A DNA stretch of 64,000 nucleotides from Sphingomonas sp. HF-S4 (GTDB lineage: Bacteria; Pseudomonadota; Alphaproteobacteria; Sphingomonadales; Sphingomonadaceae): contig NZ_JAWJEJ010000002.1 of NCBI RefSeq assembly GCF_032911445.1, positions 62,001 through 126,000 of the forward strand, given 5' to 3'. Below the pieces are notes generated by a model. The model saw only the letters and a list, made by a program, of their open reading frames with translations. It searched no databases and was not told the DNA's origin. Position 1 is the first letter of the stretch. Each line of letters starts with the position of its first letter. Made by a program: the position numbers and the translations under genes. This document shows, one piece after another, positions 17,097 to 29,386 of the stretch.

Positions 17097-17846
17097 TTAG
17101 GCCAGCGCTTCCCAAATCAGCCCCGCCCCCACGGCGATCATCAGCACGTAGATCGCCGTGTAGAAGCGCTCGGGCGCGATGCGGCGGACCAGCCAGACAC
17201 CCGCGACCGTCGAGGCCAGCGCCAACGGGAGCAACGCCGCGGCGGTGAGCAGGTTGGCGCGCGTGAACTGGCCGAGCGCGGCATAGGCCGGCACCTTGAT
17301 CCAGTTGATCGCGGCGAAGAAGATCGCCGTCGTGCCGATCAGCATGTCGCGGCCCAGGTTGCGCGGCAGCACCCAGAGCTGGAACGGTGGCTGGCCGGCA
17401 TGCGCTATCTGGCTGGTGAAGCCCGAGGCCACGCCGAACAGCGACCCGACCCATTCGGGCCAGCGCGCCGTCTCGCGCGGCACGGCGCGGCGCGCTGCCC
17501 AGAGGCGGTAGGCGCCAAACAGCATCGACGTGGCGCCGACCGCCGCCATGACGCCAAGCGGCGACACGCTTGCGGCAAAGGCATAGCCGAGCCAGATGCC
17601 GAGGATCGCACCGGGCATCATCCAGCCGAGCACGCGCCAATCCACGGTGCGGCGGAACGCCCAGACCCCGACCAGGTCCTGCGCGATCAGGATCGGCAAC
17701 AGGATCGCCGCGGCGCGCACCGGATCGACCGCGAAGGTCAGCATCGGCAGCGACAGCGCGCCCATCCCCGCAAACCCGCCCTTGGCGAGCCCGAGCAGGA
17801 TGACGGCGGGAATGGCGAGCGCATAGAATTGCCAGTCGAGGATCAT
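17097..17846 (-). CDS. Sulfite exporter TauE/SafE family protein
   Basis: A 249-residue membrane protein with about eight hydrophobic segments. The first conserved loop LLGLAKGGFAGMGALSLPML and the second-half repeat SGFTSQIAHAGQPPFQLWVLPR are typical of the TauE/SafE superfamily, which moves sulfite, sulfonates or other small anions. Substrate not deducible. A lone gene, convergent with prs and divergent from the monooxygenase gene. Confidence 0.88.
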   Translation of the reverse strand: MILDWQFYALAIPAVILLGLAKGGFAGMGALSLPMLTFAVDPVRAAAILLPILIAQDLVGVWAFRRTVDWRVLGWMMPGAILGIWLGYAFAASVSPLGVMAAVGATSMLFGAYRLWAARRAVPRETARWPEWVGSLFGVASGFTSQIAHAGQPPFQLWVLPRNLGRDMLIGTTAIFFAAINWIKVPAYAALGQFTRANLLTAAALLPLALASTVAGVWLVRRIAPERFYTAIYVLMIAVGAGLIWEALA

Positions 17847-17917
17847 TCGCGCGGCGGTAGCGGGTTTGCCCAGGAGGCCAAAGTGCCTATCGGATGGACG
17901 AGCTAGGGAGGGCGCGC

Positions 17918-18238
17918 ATGGCTGCGGATCGGACGGGACAAATCGTGGTGGCGTTCATTTCCGAGCGGACCGGCGAAGATGCCGAGGGCTATGCCATCGC
18001 GGCGCAGGCGATGGACGCGCTCGCCGCACGTCAGCCCGGCTATCGAGGGATCGACAGCGTCTCTTCGGGCGGGGTCGGCATCACGCTTAGCTATTGGGCC
18101 GACGAGGCCGCTGCCGTCGCGTGGCGCAACCATCCCGAGCATGCCGAGACGCGCGAGGCGGGGCGCGGGCGCTGGTACAAATGGTATCGGCTCCATGTCG
18201 CCGAGATCGGCCGCAGCTATGGTTGGGACCGCGGATGA
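17918..18238 (+). CDS. Antibiotic biosynthesis monooxygenase (ABM) domain protein
   Basis: A 106-residue single ABM (dimeric ferredoxin-like) domain. The start reads MAADRTGQIVVAFISERT, the middle PGYRGIDSVSSGGVGITLSYWADEAAAVAWRNHPEHAETRE, and the end RGRWYKWYRLHVAEI; the W-x-x-H...H...A pattern is characteristic. The ATG at 17918 has GGGAGG upstream and replaces the longer frame from 17894. Members include quinol-forming monooxygenases and haem-degrading enzymes; the substrate is unknown. The stop overlaps the MFS gene start (ATGA), implying coupled use. Confidence 0.85.
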   Translation: MAADRTGQIVVAFISERTGEDAEGYAIAAQAMDALAARQPGYRGIDSVSSGGVGITLSYWADEAAAVAWRNHPEHAETREAGRGRWYKWYRLHVAEIGRSYGWDRG

Positions 18239-19542
18239 AGGTGCGCGGCGACCGGACGTTCGGACTCCTGTTCGGGGTGATGCTGGTGATCGCGGCGGGG
18301 AACACCGCGCTGCAATCGGTGCTTCCCGCGCTCGGCCGCTCGCTCGGCGCGGCGGACAGCGCCGTGGCGGCGGTGTTCTCGGTCTCGGCGTTGCTCTGGG
18401 TGATCGCCGCGCCGTTCTGGGCCAATCGATCGGACCGCCACGGGCGGCGCGCGATGGTGCTGCTCGGCGTGGCCGGGTTCACTGTCTCGCTGCTGCTGTG
18501 CGGCGTGTTCCTGATGCTGGGGATCAACGGCGTGCTCGGGCCGGTGGCGACCTTCGTCGCGTTCATCATCGGGCGCGTAATCTACGGCCTGTTCGGATCG
18601 GCGGCGCCGCCAGCGGTGCAGGCGATCGTCGCGGGACGGACGACGCGCGAGGAGCGGACCAAGGCGCTGACCCTGCTCGCTTCGGCCTTCGGACTGGGGA
18701 CGATCCTGGGACCGGCGATCTCGCCGTATCTGGTGATGGGAGCGTTATGGCAGAGCGGGCCCGAGATCGGGCTGGCGGGCCCGGCGTTCGTCGCGGCGGC
18801 GATCGGCGCGGTACTATGGATCGCGGTGGCGCGGCTGCTCCCGCACGACGAGGGCTTCGAGCACGGCACCGCGTCGAGCTATCCCTCGATCGGCGGGCAG
18901 GGCACCGGCGCGACGGTGACCGCGGCGACGGCACCCGCAAGCGAGAAGATCGGCACTTTCGACAAGCGGGTGCGCGGCTGGATGATCAGCGGACTGGTGA
19001 TCGGCCATGCCCAGGCGATGACCGGCCAGGCGATCGGCTTCCTGATCATCGACCGGCTGGCGGTGGCGCCGATCGAGGCGCTCCAGCCGACGGGGCTGGT
19101 GCTGATGATGGGCGCGGGATCGGCTTTGCTCGCGCAATGGGGACTGATCCCGCTGCTCGACCTCAAGCCGCGCGCGCTGGTGCTCGCCGGCGCGATGCTC
19201 GGCACGGTCGGCTGCGTCGCGGTGGGCAGCGCGACCTCGCTCTACGGAATCGCGCTCGGCTATGCGCTGACCTCGCTCGGCATGGGGCTCGCGCGGCCGG
19301 GATTCACTGCGGGATCGTCGCTCGCGGTAGGCACCGAGTCGCAGGGATCGGTGGCGGGCAAGGTGACGTCGGTCAACGGCGCGGCGTTCGTGCTCGGACC
19401 GTCGATCGGGGTGGGGCTGTACGAAGTGTGGCGGCCGCTGCCTTATCTGACAGCGGCCGCCGCGTTGGCAGTTCTGGTCGCCTATGCCTGGGTCAGTCTG
19501 CGCCCTTCGGTCCCCGGCCACGGAGCGTCCCCGGCGCAATGA
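18235..19542 (+). CDS. MFS transporter
   Basis: A 435-residue major facilitator with about twelve hydrophobic helices. The motif-A loop between helices 2 and 3 reads WANRSDRHGRRAMVLLG, and the start is MKVRGDRTFGLLFGVML. A long polar loop (about 205-245) separates the two halves. The pattern suits a drug/H+ antiporter-type exporter. Translation is coupled to the ABM protein upstream. The last 50 bases overlap the convergent AAA ATPase gene. Confidence 0.88.
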   Translation: MKVRGDRTFGLLFGVMLVIAAGNTALQSVLPALGRSLGAADSAVAAVFSVSALLWVIAAPFWANRSDRHGRRAMVLLGVAGFTVSLLLCGVFLMLGINGVLGPVATFVAFIIGRVIYGLFGSAAPPAVQAIVAGRTTREERTKALTLLASAFGLGTILGPAISPYLVMGALWQSGPEIGLAGPAFVAAAIGAVLWIAVARLLPHDEGFEHGTASSYPSIGGQGTGATVTAATAPASEKIGTFDKRVRGWMISGLVIGHAQAMTGQAIGFLIIDRLAVAPIEALQPTGLVLMMGAGSALLAQWGLIPLLDLKPRALVLAGAMLGTVGCVAVGSATSLYGIALGYALTSLGMGLARPGFTAGSSLAVGTESQGSVAGKVTSVNGAAFVLGPSIGVGLYEVWRPLPYLTAAAALAVLVAYAWVSLRPSVPGHGASPAQ

Positions 19543-21781
19543 AGCCGAGCGGCTGGATTGCGGAGGCCTGCTGCTTGAGCTGGCCCTGCATCCGAGCGTA
19601 CTCGTCTTCCATCTCGGGCGTTACCGTCGCGCGCGAATCGGCGAGCGCCGCTTCGAAATGCGCCATCGTCACCTGCTTCGTCTGGAGCGATTCGCGCAGC
19701 GCGAAGAGGCCGGCGCGACGCACCACGTCATCGAGATCGGCGCCGGTGTAGCGCTGGGTCTGCTCGGCGACCGATCCGAGATCGACGTCGCTGGCCAGCG
19801 GCATCTTCTCGGTCTGGATGCGGAGGATGCGCTCGCGCCCGGCCTTGTCGGGGACGCCGACATAGACGAGCTCGTCGAACCTGCCCGGACGCAGCAGCGC
19901 CGGGTCGATCAGGTTCGGCCGGTTGGTCGCGCCGATCACCACCACCGACTGGAGTTCCTCGAGCCCGTCCATCTCCGAGAGGATGGTGTTGACCACGCGC
20001 TCGGTCGCCTGCGGCTCGCCGAGCCCACCGCCGCGGGCGGGAACCAGCGAATCGAGCTCATCGATGAAGATCACGCACGGCGCGACCTGGCGTGCGCGGG
20101 CGAAGAGGCGCGCGATCTGCTGCTCCGATTCACCATACCATTTGCTGAGCAGGTCGCTCGACTTGGTGGCGATGAAGTTGGCCTCAGCCTCGCGCGCGAC
20201 GGCCTTGGCGAGCAGCGTCTTGCCGGTGCCCGGCGGGCCATAGAGCAGGAAGCCTTTGGCCGGGCGGATGCCGAGCCGGCGGAACGCGTCGGGATCCTTC
20301 AAGGGCAGTTCGACACCTTCCTTGAGGCGCATCTGCGCATCGTCGAGCCCGCCGACATCGTCCCAGCGGACGCGCGGCGCCTCGACCATCACCTCGCGCA
20401 TCGCGCTCGGCTGGACGCGCTTCAAGGCTTCGAGGAAATCCTCGCGAGTGACCGAGAGCGCATCGAGCACTTCGGGCGGGATGGTGTGGTCCTCGAGGTT
20501 GAGCTTGGGCATCAGCCGGCGAATCGCCTCGATCGCCGCCTCGCGGGTGAGCGCGGCAAGATCGGCGCCGACAAACCCGTAGGTGGTGCGCGCCAGCTCG
20601 CCGAGATCGACTCGGTCGCCCAAGGGCATGCCGCGGGTATGGATGCCGAGGATCTCGCGGCGGCCGCGCTCGTCGGGGACGCCGACGACGATCTCGCGAT
20701 CGAACCGGCCGGGACGCCGCAGCGCCTCGTCGATCGCCTCGGGACGGTTGGTCGCGGCGATGACGACGATGTTGGCGCGCGCCTCAAGCCCGTCCATCAG
20801 GGTGAGCAATTGCGCGACGAGGCGCTTCTCGGCCTCGCCCGAGACTTGCCCCCGCTTGGGCGCGATCGAGTCGATCTCGTCGATGAACACGATCGAGGGT
20901 GCCGACTTGGCCGCCTCCTCGAACACCTGGCGCAGCCGCGACTCGGACTCGCCATAGGCCGAGCCCATGATCTCGGGCCCGTTGATCAGATGGAAGGTCG
21001 CGTCGCTCTCGTTCGCCACCGCGCGCGCGAGCCGGGTCTTGCCGGTGCCGGGCGGGCCGTGGAGCAGCACGCCCTTGGGCGGATCGACGCCGAGGCGCTG
21101 GAACAGCTCGGGATAACGCAAGGGCAGCTCGACCATCTCGCGGAGCTGGTCGATCGTCGCGGCCATCCCGCCGATATCGTCATAGGTGACGTCGGCGCGG
21201 CGGGCTTCGGACGCCTCCTCATATTCGGGGCGTAGCTCGACCTCGGTATTCTCGTCGATATGGACGATGCCCTTGGGCGTCGCCGAGACCACCGCGAGGC
21301 GGATCTCCTGAAGCGCATAGGCCGGCGCGTTGACCCAGCGCTGGACGTTGGGATCAACGACGCGGTGATGCCCCGCGGTGGCCACGGTATCGCCCTGCGC
21401 AAGCGGGCGGCCGAAGAAGGTGCGCTGGAGCGCCGTCGCCGAGCCCTGGAGCCGCAGATTGGCCTGGGCGGGAGCGAACACGACGCGAGTCGCCGGCTTC
21501 GACACCGCTTTGCGCACCTCGACGAAATCGCCCGAGCCGACGCCGGCATTGGCGCGCTGGAGGCCATCGATGCGAAGAAGTTCGAGTCCCTCGTCTTCCG
21601 CGTAGGGTAGAACGGCGCGTGCCGGCGTGGCGCGCTTGCCGACGATCTCGATGACATCGCCTTCGGTGATTCCAAGCACCGCCATCATCGCGCGCGGGAT
21701 ATGCGCAAGACCCCGGCCGCTGTCTTCGGGGCGGGCATTGGCTACCTGGAGCTTGCTTCCCCTGCTTTCGTCGTCCGCCAC
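19493..21781 (-). CDS. CDC48/p97-like tandem AAA+ ATPase
   Basis: A 762-residue protein of the archaeal/eukaryotic CDC48 type. It has an N-terminal substrate-binding region (double-psi barrel and second lobe, about 1-185), then AAA domain D1 with Walker A GPPGTGKT (242-249), Walker B FIDEID (299-304) and RRPGRFDRE arginine region. Domain D2 follows with Walker A GPPGTGKT (515-522) and FIDELD (572-577). Both ATP sites look intact. Such proteins use ATP to unfold or extract proteins. The GTG at 21781 has GAGGAG five bases before it and gives the expected start; the longer frame from 21814 is discarded. Confidence 0.94.
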   Translation of the reverse strand: MADDESRGSKLQVANARPEDSGRGLAHIPRAMMAVLGITEGDVIEIVGKRATPARAVLPYAEDEGLELLRIDGLQRANAGVGSGDFVEVRKAVSKPATRVVFAPAQANLRLQGSATALQRTFFGRPLAQGDTVATAGHHRVVDPNVQRWVNAPAYALQEIRLAVVSATPKGIVHIDENTEVELRPEYEEASEARRADVTYDDIGGMAATIDQLREMVELPLRYPELFQRLGVDPPKGVLLHGPPGTGKTRLARAVANESDATFHLINGPEIMGSAYGESESRLRQVFEEAAKSAPSIVFIDEIDSIAPKRGQVSGEAEKRLVAQLLTLMDGLEARANIVVIAATNRPEAIDEALRRPGRFDREIVVGVPDERGRREILGIHTRGMPLGDRVDLGELARTTYGFVGADLAALTREAAIEAIRRLMPKLNLEDHTIPPEVLDALSVTREDFLEALKRVQPSAMREVMVEAPRVRWDDVGGLDDAQMRLKEGVELPLKDPDAFRRLGIRPAKGFLLYGPPGTGKTLLAKAVAREAEANFIATKSSDLLSKWYGESEQQIARLFARARQVAPCVIFIDELDSLVPARGGGLGEPQATERVVNTILSEMDGLEELQSVVVIGATNRPNLIDPALLRPGRFDELVYVGVPDKAGRERILRIQTEKMPLASDVDLGSVAEQTQRYTGADLDDVVRRAGLFALRESLQTKQVTMAHFEAALADSRATVTPEMEDEYARMQGQLKQQASAIQPLGFIAPGTLRGRGPKGAD

Positions 21782-22080
21782 GATTGCTCCTCTTCCGGCA
21801 TGAAGCGGGAACATAGGAACGCGGCTTCCGTGCCGCGAGGGGGCAAAAAAAATGGCGGACCGTGAGGCCCGCCTTGGAAAGTTTTAGGAGAGGATGCCTG
21901 AAAGGCACCCCCTATGTGCAGTGCGGCGACTTATTGTGCAAGTGCGAAATATACCTAGCCGAATTGCAAAGGTTGCAATCGTAATTGCATATACTCATAC
22001 TAGCGGCTCAGGCGCGGTGAGGGCTTGCAAGCGTGTAAGCCCTGAGCGTAGCTTGTGGTGCAGTGCACAAAAGAAAGACC
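21782..22080. promoter_or_regulatory. Divergent control region between the AAA ATPase and LysR genes
   Basis: AT-richer than its surroundings. It holds the dyad ATTGCAA-AGG-TTGCAAT (21963-21979), a further ATTGCAT (21984-21990) and a second dyad AGGGCTT-N10-AAGCCCT (22020-22043). T-N11-A style dyads are common LysR-type binding sites, so this is a likely operator for the adjacent regulator. A small stem GCCT-GAAA-GGC lies near 21893-21904. Promoter boxes could not be fixed with confidence. Confidence 0.5.
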
Positions 22081-22971
22081 ATGCGTAGGCTACCGCCCCT
22101 CACCGCCATCGAGGCGTTCGTCCAGGTCGCACGTCTCGGCTCGATCAAGGCCGCCGCCGAGGAGCTCGCGCTGTCCTCGCCCGCGCTGAGCCGGCGCGTG
22201 CAGTCGCTCGAGCGCTTCATCGGCAAGCCGCTGTTCGAGCGCCGCCACCAGGCGCTCAAGCTCAACGACGATGGCGACCGGCTGTTGGGGCTGATCGCGC
22301 CCGCGCTCGACGCGATGACCGACGCCGTCGAGGCGATGACCAGCGGCGGCGAACTGCTGCGCCTGCGGCTCGGCGTGCTGCCGCTCTATGCGACGCAGCA
22401 GCTGCTGCCACGCCTGCCCGAGCTCAAGCGCCGCCACCCCGAGCTGCACCTCGACGTCGATACCGCCGGCTATGGCATGACTCGGCTGGGCGACGGGCTC
22501 GACGCGGCGATCGTCATCGCGCGCGATATCGATCCGGGTTTCTATTCGAAGCGACTCGACCGCAACCGGGTGCACGTCATCGGCGCGAAGGCGCTGGTCG
22601 AAGGCCCCGATCCCGTCACGCGACCCGAACAGCTCTCGAAGCTGACCGCCTTGGTCCATCGCGACATGCCCGAGACCTTTACGGCGTGGCGTGCGGCAGC
22701 GGGCTTCCCCGATCTCGAGCCGCTGGCGATCGACCATTTCGACTCGGGCAATTTGATGCTCGAGGCGGCGGCGCAGGGCCTGGGCGTCGCGTTCATGCTC
22801 GAAGCCCATTTCGAGGCGGCGCGCGACGATCGCCTCGTGCGGCTCTTCGACCTGACGGTGGAGAGCCAATACAGCTATTGGTTCGTCTGCCGGCCGCGTG
22901 CGCTGGGGCAACGGCCGGTGCGGATTTTCCACGACTGGCTGATCGAGTCGCTGGGGGCCGACGGGGTCTAG
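22081..22971 (+). CDS. LysR family transcriptional regulator
   Basis: A 296-residue regulator. The winged HTH reads PPLTAIEAFVQVARLGSIKAAAEELALSSPALSRRVQSLE and the recognition continues in KPLFERRHQALKLNDDG, closest in style to GcvA-like members. The C-terminal part (about 90-290) is the periplasmic-binding-like effector domain. ATG at 22081 is preferred over a GTG at 22063; the upstream site is weak (AAAG). Divergent from the AAA ATPase gene with dyads in between, suggesting autoregulation and perhaps control of that gene. Effector unknown. Confidence 0.88.
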   Translation: MRRLPPLTAIEAFVQVARLGSIKAAAEELALSSPALSRRVQSLERFIGKPLFERRHQALKLNDDGDRLLGLIAPALDAMTDAVEAMTSGGELLRLRLGVLPLYATQQLLPRLPELKRRHPELHLDVDTAGYGMTRLGDGLDAAIVIARDIDPGFYSKRLDRNRVHVIGAKALVEGPDPVTRPEQLSKLTALVHRDMPETFTAWRAAAGFPDLEPLAIDHFDSGNLMLEAAAQGLGVAFMLEAHFEAARDDRLVRLFDLTVESQYSYWFVCRPRALGQRPVRIFHDWLIESLGADGV

Positions 22972-22980
22972 CGGATAGCA

Positions 22981-23010
22981 AAAGCCCCTCCGTTTGACGG
23001 GAGGGGCTTT
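22981..23010. terminator. Bidirectional terminator between LysR and cyclophilin genes
   Basis: AAAGCCCCTCC (22981-22991) and GGAGGGGCTTT (23000-23010) are perfect reverse complements with an eight-base loop. The A-run and T-run flank the stem on both strands, so it can stop transcription from the LysR gene and from the opposing cyclophilin gene. Confidence 0.85.
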
Positions 23011-23017
23011 GAAGGAC

Positions 23018-23464
23018 TTATTCCTCGACGGTCGCCTTGACGATCTTGCCGGGCTCGCGGGGCGGCTCGCCCTTGGGGAGGGCGTCGACATTCTCCATGC
23101 CTTCGACGACTTCGCCCCAGACGGTGTACTGCTTGTCGAGGAAGCGTGCGTCGTCGAGGCAGATGAAGAACTGCGAATTGGCGGTGTTCGGATCGTTGGT
23201 CCGCGCCATCGAGCACACGCCGCGGACGTGCGGCTCGGCGTTGAATTCCTGCTTGAGGTTGGGCTCCTTCGAGCCGCCCATGCCGGTGCCCGAGGGATCG
23301 CCGCCCTGCGCCATGAAGCCGTCGATCACGCGGTGGAAGACGACGCCGTCGTAGAAGCCTTCGCTGGCGAGCTTGGTGATGCGCTCGACATGGTTGGGCG
23401 CGAGATCGGGGCGCAGCTTGATGCGGACATCGCCGGTATCGAGGGTGAGGACGAGCGTGGACAT
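23018..23464 (-). CDS. Cyclophilin-type peptidyl-prolyl cis-trans isomerase
   Basis: Catalyses proline isomerisation during folding. 148 residues with no signal peptide, so cytoplasmic. The cyclophilin core is intact: FYDGVVFHRVIDGFMAQGGDP (with active-site Arg), CSMARTNDPNTANSQFFI and YTVWGEVVEGM. Closest to PpiB-type enzymes. Confidence 0.93.
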   Translation of the reverse strand: MSTLVLTLDTGDVRIKLRPDLAPNHVERITKLASEGFYDGVVFHRVIDGFMAQGGDPSGTGMGGSKEPNLKQEFNAEPHVRGVCSMARTNDPNTANSQFFICLDDARFLDKQYTVWGEVVEGMENVDALPKGEPPREPGKIVKATVEE

Positions 23465-23575
23465 GGAGTCACTCCGTAAGGCTGATTTCCTGCGGCACTA
23501 AGCAGGTTGGCAGCGGCTTGCAACCGGCGCGCGGCGCTGGCAGGTGGGGCCCGAGCGCGACAGGGAGGTCGGACG

Positions 23576-24982
23576 ATGAGCGAGACCGAACTTCACGAGC
23601 CGCAGGCCCAGCCCGAGAGCGAGCTGGACGAGGACGACCGGCTCAAGCCCGAATTCGTCAGCGCGGTGCTCGAAGCGGTCGCGGCGGGCGATTCCGAGAC
23701 CGCGCATGCCCGCGTCGCACCGCTCCATCCCGCCGACATCGCCGACTTGGTCGAGCTGACTCCGGCCGAGCTGCGTCCGGCGCTGGCCGCGGCGATCAGC
23801 GACCTGATCGACGGCGACGTGCTCGCCGAGATGAACGACTGGGTGCGCGAGGCACTGGTCGACGCGCTCGAGCCGCACCAGGTGGCGGACATCGCCGCCG
23901 AGCTCGATACCGACGACGCCGTCGCGATCATCGAGGACATGGAGCCCGAGGACCAGCGCGAGGTGCTCCGCGCGCTCGATCCCGACGATCGCGCCGCGAT
24001 CGAGGAAGCGCTCAGCTATCCCGAGGAGACCGCCGGGCGCCTGATGCAGCGCGAGCTGATCGCGGTGCCCGAGCATTGGACCGTCGGCGACGTGCTCGAT
24101 TACCTGCGCGGGCACGACGAGCTGGCGACCGACTTCTGGGAAATCTTCGTCGTCGATCCGGCGCACCATCCGGTGGGCACCTGCGCGCTCTCCTGGATCC
24201 TGCGCACCCCGCGCAACGTCTCGGTGAGCGACGTCATGGCGCGCGAGCAGACGCTGATCCCGGCCGACATGGACCAGGAGGAAGTCGCGCTGCGCTTCCA
24301 GAAATATGCGCTGATCTCCGCCGCGGTGGTCGACGCCAATGGCCGGCTGGTCGGGATGATCACGGTGGACGACGTGGTCCACATCATCTCCGAGGAAGCC
24401 GGCGAGGACATTCTGCATCTGTCCGGCGCGGGCGAGGGCGACATCAACGAGCCGGTGCTCGACAGCTACAAGGTGCGGGTGCGCTGGCTGGTCACCAACC
24501 TCGCCACCGCGCTGATCCCGGCGACGATCGTGTTCTTCTTCGAGGCGACGATCGCGCAGATGGCGGTGCTTGCCGCGCTGATGCCGATCGTCGCGGGTGT
24601 CGGCGGCAATGCGGGGACGCAGACGCTGGCGGTGACGGTGCGCGCGCTGGCGACCAACCAGCTGACCCAATCCAACACCCTGCGCGCGATCCGGCGCGAA
24701 ATCGCGATCGCGGTGCTCAACGGGCTGACCATCGCCGCAGTGATCGGGCTGGCGATCGGGACGGTATTCTGGGACCACGAGCTGGGCATCGTCATCGCCT
24801 GCGCGATGCTGGCCAATATCGTGATCGCGGGGCTGGCGGGGGTGCTGGTGCCGGTGACGCTCGAGCGGTTCGAACAGGATCCGGCAGTGGCGTCGTCGGT
24901 GTTCGTGACGATGGTGACCGACTCGATGGGCTTCCTGGCATTCCTGGGTCTGGCCACCGCGGCGGGGCTGGTCGGCAACTGA
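23576..24982 (+). CDS. mgtE: Magnesium transporter MgtE
   Basis: A 468-residue Mg2+ channel. An acidic N domain (about 28-135) is followed by two CBS domains (about 150-275; VSDVMAREQTLIP and GMITVDDVVHII) and the membrane pore (about 305-468), with the conserved MPIVAGVGGNAGTQTLAVTVRAL. The start at 23576 has GGGAGG before it; the frame further up is discarded. No M-box or similar riboswitch is visible; the gap to the divergent cyclophilin gene is only 111 bases. Confidence 0.94.
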   Translation: MSETELHEPQAQPESELDEDDRLKPEFVSAVLEAVAAGDSETAHARVAPLHPADIADLVELTPAELRPALAAAISDLIDGDVLAEMNDWVREALVDALEPHQVADIAAELDTDDAVAIIEDMEPEDQREVLRALDPDDRAAIEEALSYPEETAGRLMQRELIAVPEHWTVGDVLDYLRGHDELATDFWEIFVVDPAHHPVGTCALSWILRTPRNVSVSDVMAREQTLIPADMDQEEVALRFQKYALISAAVVDANGRLVGMITVDDVVHIISEEAGEDILHLSGAGEGDINEPVLDSYKVRVRWLVTNLATALIPATIVFFFEATIAQMAVLAALMPIVAGVGGNAGTQTLAVTVRALATNQLTQSNTLRAIRREIAIAVLNGLTIAAVIGLAIGTVFWDHELGIVIACAMLANIVIAGLAGVLVPVTLERFEQDPAVASSVFVTMVTDSMGFLAFLGLATAAGLVGN

Positions 24983-25033
24983 TTGTAGGATTTGGCGGGC
25001 CTAACTTCGCACTTTGCGCATTGAATCGTTCCG

Positions 25034-25057
25034 ATTGTTGCGCGGCCGAGCAACAAT
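25034..25057. repeat. Inverted repeat downstream of mgtE
   Basis: ATTGTTGC (25034-25041) and GCAACAAT (25050-25057) are perfect reverse complements around an eight-base GC-rich loop. It lies in the 186-base gap between mgtE and the DUF1489 gene. No T-run follows, so it may be a weak terminator or an operator; nothing else is clear in the gap. Confidence 0.4.
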
Positions 25058-25168
25058 ATTCCAGCTACTGAAAATCGTCTCGTCCACGCGTGCAAAGAGC
25101 CGGAGAGAGGCTCGCACGGCAAATCCAACATTGGAAGCCATCTTGCTCCGCCCGGAGCTGCACCCCAG

Positions 25169-25579
25169 ATGGGCGGTGTGCCGCTACATCTGACCAAGGT
25201 CGCCTATGGCTGCGACAGCATCGAATTTCTCCAGGAACGGCTGGCGTTGAAGGCAGCGCACGCGCCTGCGTTCCTGACGACGCGATACCTGCCCAAAAGG
25301 CACGAGGAGATTGCGGGCGGATCGCTGTTCTGGATCATCAAGCACCAGTTGATCGGGCGCTCGCCGATCCTGGGGTTCGGCGAGGCCGAGGGCGGGCGCG
25401 TGGCGATCTATCTCGAACCCAAGCTCGTGCTGGTGCAGGCGCGGCCCAAGCGCGCGCACCAGGGCTGGCGGTATCTGGAGGGCGGCGATGCGCCGGTGGA
25501 TCTGGGCGAGGCGGGATCGGGGGTGGCCGAGATGCCGCCGGGGATGGTCGGCGAGCTGGCGGCGATGGGGTTGATATAG
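25169..25579 (+). CDS. DUF1489 family protein
   Basis: A 136-residue cytoplasmic protein. The segments LHLTKVAYGCDSIEFL, TRYLPKRHEEIAGGSLFWIIKHQLIGRSPILGF and VLVQARPKRAHQGWRYL fit the DUF1489 family of alphaproteobacteria. Function unknown. The stop is followed by a palindromic repeat before the convergent msrA gene. Confidence 0.85.
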   Translation: MGGVPLHLTKVAYGCDSIEFLQERLALKAAHAPAFLTTRYLPKRHEEIAGGSLFWIIKHQLIGRSPILGFGEAEGGRVAIYLEPKLVLVQARPKRAHQGWRYLEGGDAPVDLGEAGSGVAEMPPGMVGELAAMGLI

Positions 25580-25587
25580 TCGAAACA

Positions 25588-25610
25588 TCCCCTCCCTTTC
25601 AGAGAGGGGC
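25588..25610. repeat. Palindromic CCCCTCCCT repeat between convergent genes
   Basis: TCCCCTCCCTTTCAGAGAGG then GGC forms a short stem (CCCTC with GAGGG, one imperfect pair) and is followed by GTTTTC on the plus strand. It is a copy of the module also found at 30052-30076 and twice at 58134-58280. Likely terminator for the DUF1489 gene. Confidence 0.55.
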
Positions 25611-25621
25611 GTTTTCTGGTG

Positions 25622-26278
25622 TTAGTTCGCCAGCAGCGGGTAGGCGTTGCGGAACGCCGCCACCTTGGGCTTGTCCCAGCGGACAATGTAGGGGTGGGTC
25701 GGGTTGCGCCAGAAGAAGTCCTGGTGCTGCGACTCGGCAGGATAGAAGGCGCCGCTCTCGATCCGCGTGACGATCGGCTTCTTCCATGCCTTCGCCGCGC
25801 CGAGCTGGGCGATATACGCCGTCGCGACGCGGCGCTGGGCATCGTCCTGCGGGAAGATCGCCGAGCGGTAACTCGGGCCAACATCGGGGCCCTGGCGGTT
25901 CAATTGAGTCGGATCGTGCGCGACCGAGAAATAGATGCGCAGCAAGGTGCCGTAGCTGACCTTCCGCGGATCATAGACGATCCGGACCGCCTCGGCATGG
26001 CCGGTGCGCTCGCTGGAGACGTTGCCGTAATTCGCCGTCGCCCTGGTGCCGCCGGCATAGCCGCTGGTCACCGAATGGACACCCTTCACCGACTGGAACA
26101 CCGCCTCCATGCCCCAGAAGCAGCCGCCGGCGAGCACCGCGACATGCTGGCCCTTGCCGCCGGTGACGTCCTGCGCGGGCACCGGGATCGGTACCGCGCG
26201 CTCGGCGGCGGGCGCGGCGATCGCCGGAAGCAGCAGTGCCGCTCCGGCGAGGCCAGCGGGGAGAGCCCATTTCAGCAT
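25622..26278 (-). CDS. msrA: Peptide methionine sulfoxide reductase MsrA, exported
   Basis: Reduces methionine-S-sulfoxide. The 218-residue protein has an N-terminal hydrophobic signal (MLKWALPAGLAGAALLLPAIAAPAAE), so it acts in the periplasm, unlike cytosolic MsrA. The active site is GGCFWGME with Cys53, and the conserved VTSGYAGG, GHAEAVRIVYDP and ESQHQDFFW stretches follow. No second recycling cysteine is visible near the C-terminus, so the resolving thiol may come from a partner. It lies 26 bases after the aminotransferase. Confidence 0.93.
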   Translation of the reverse strand: MLKWALPAGLAGAALLLPAIAAPAAERAVPIPVPAQDVTGGKGQHVAVLAGGCFWGMEAVFQSVKGVHSVTSGYAGGTRATANYGNVSSERTGHAEAVRIVYDPRKVSYGTLLRIYFSVAHDPTQLNRQGPDVGPSYRSAIFPQDDAQRRVATAYIAQLGAAKAWKKPIVTRIESGAFYPAESQHQDFFWRNPTHPYIVRWDKPKVAAFRNAYPLLAN

Positions 26279-26304
26279 GGGCACAAGATCGTGCGCCGAA
26301 CGGT

Positions 26305-29309
<3,005 letters not shown>

Positions 29310-29386
29310 CGCCCGCCGATGCCGTCCCCGCCGCGCCACGGCAAGCCCGTGTTGCCGCCGGGGGCCTCCGCTTCTATCTGCCGGGC

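Noticed and set aside
19484..21235. 583-codon plus-strand open frame opposite the AAA ATPase gene
   Set aside because: Low-complexity Arg/Asp/Ala-rich translation, no homology features; the minus strand holds a complete CDC48-like protein.
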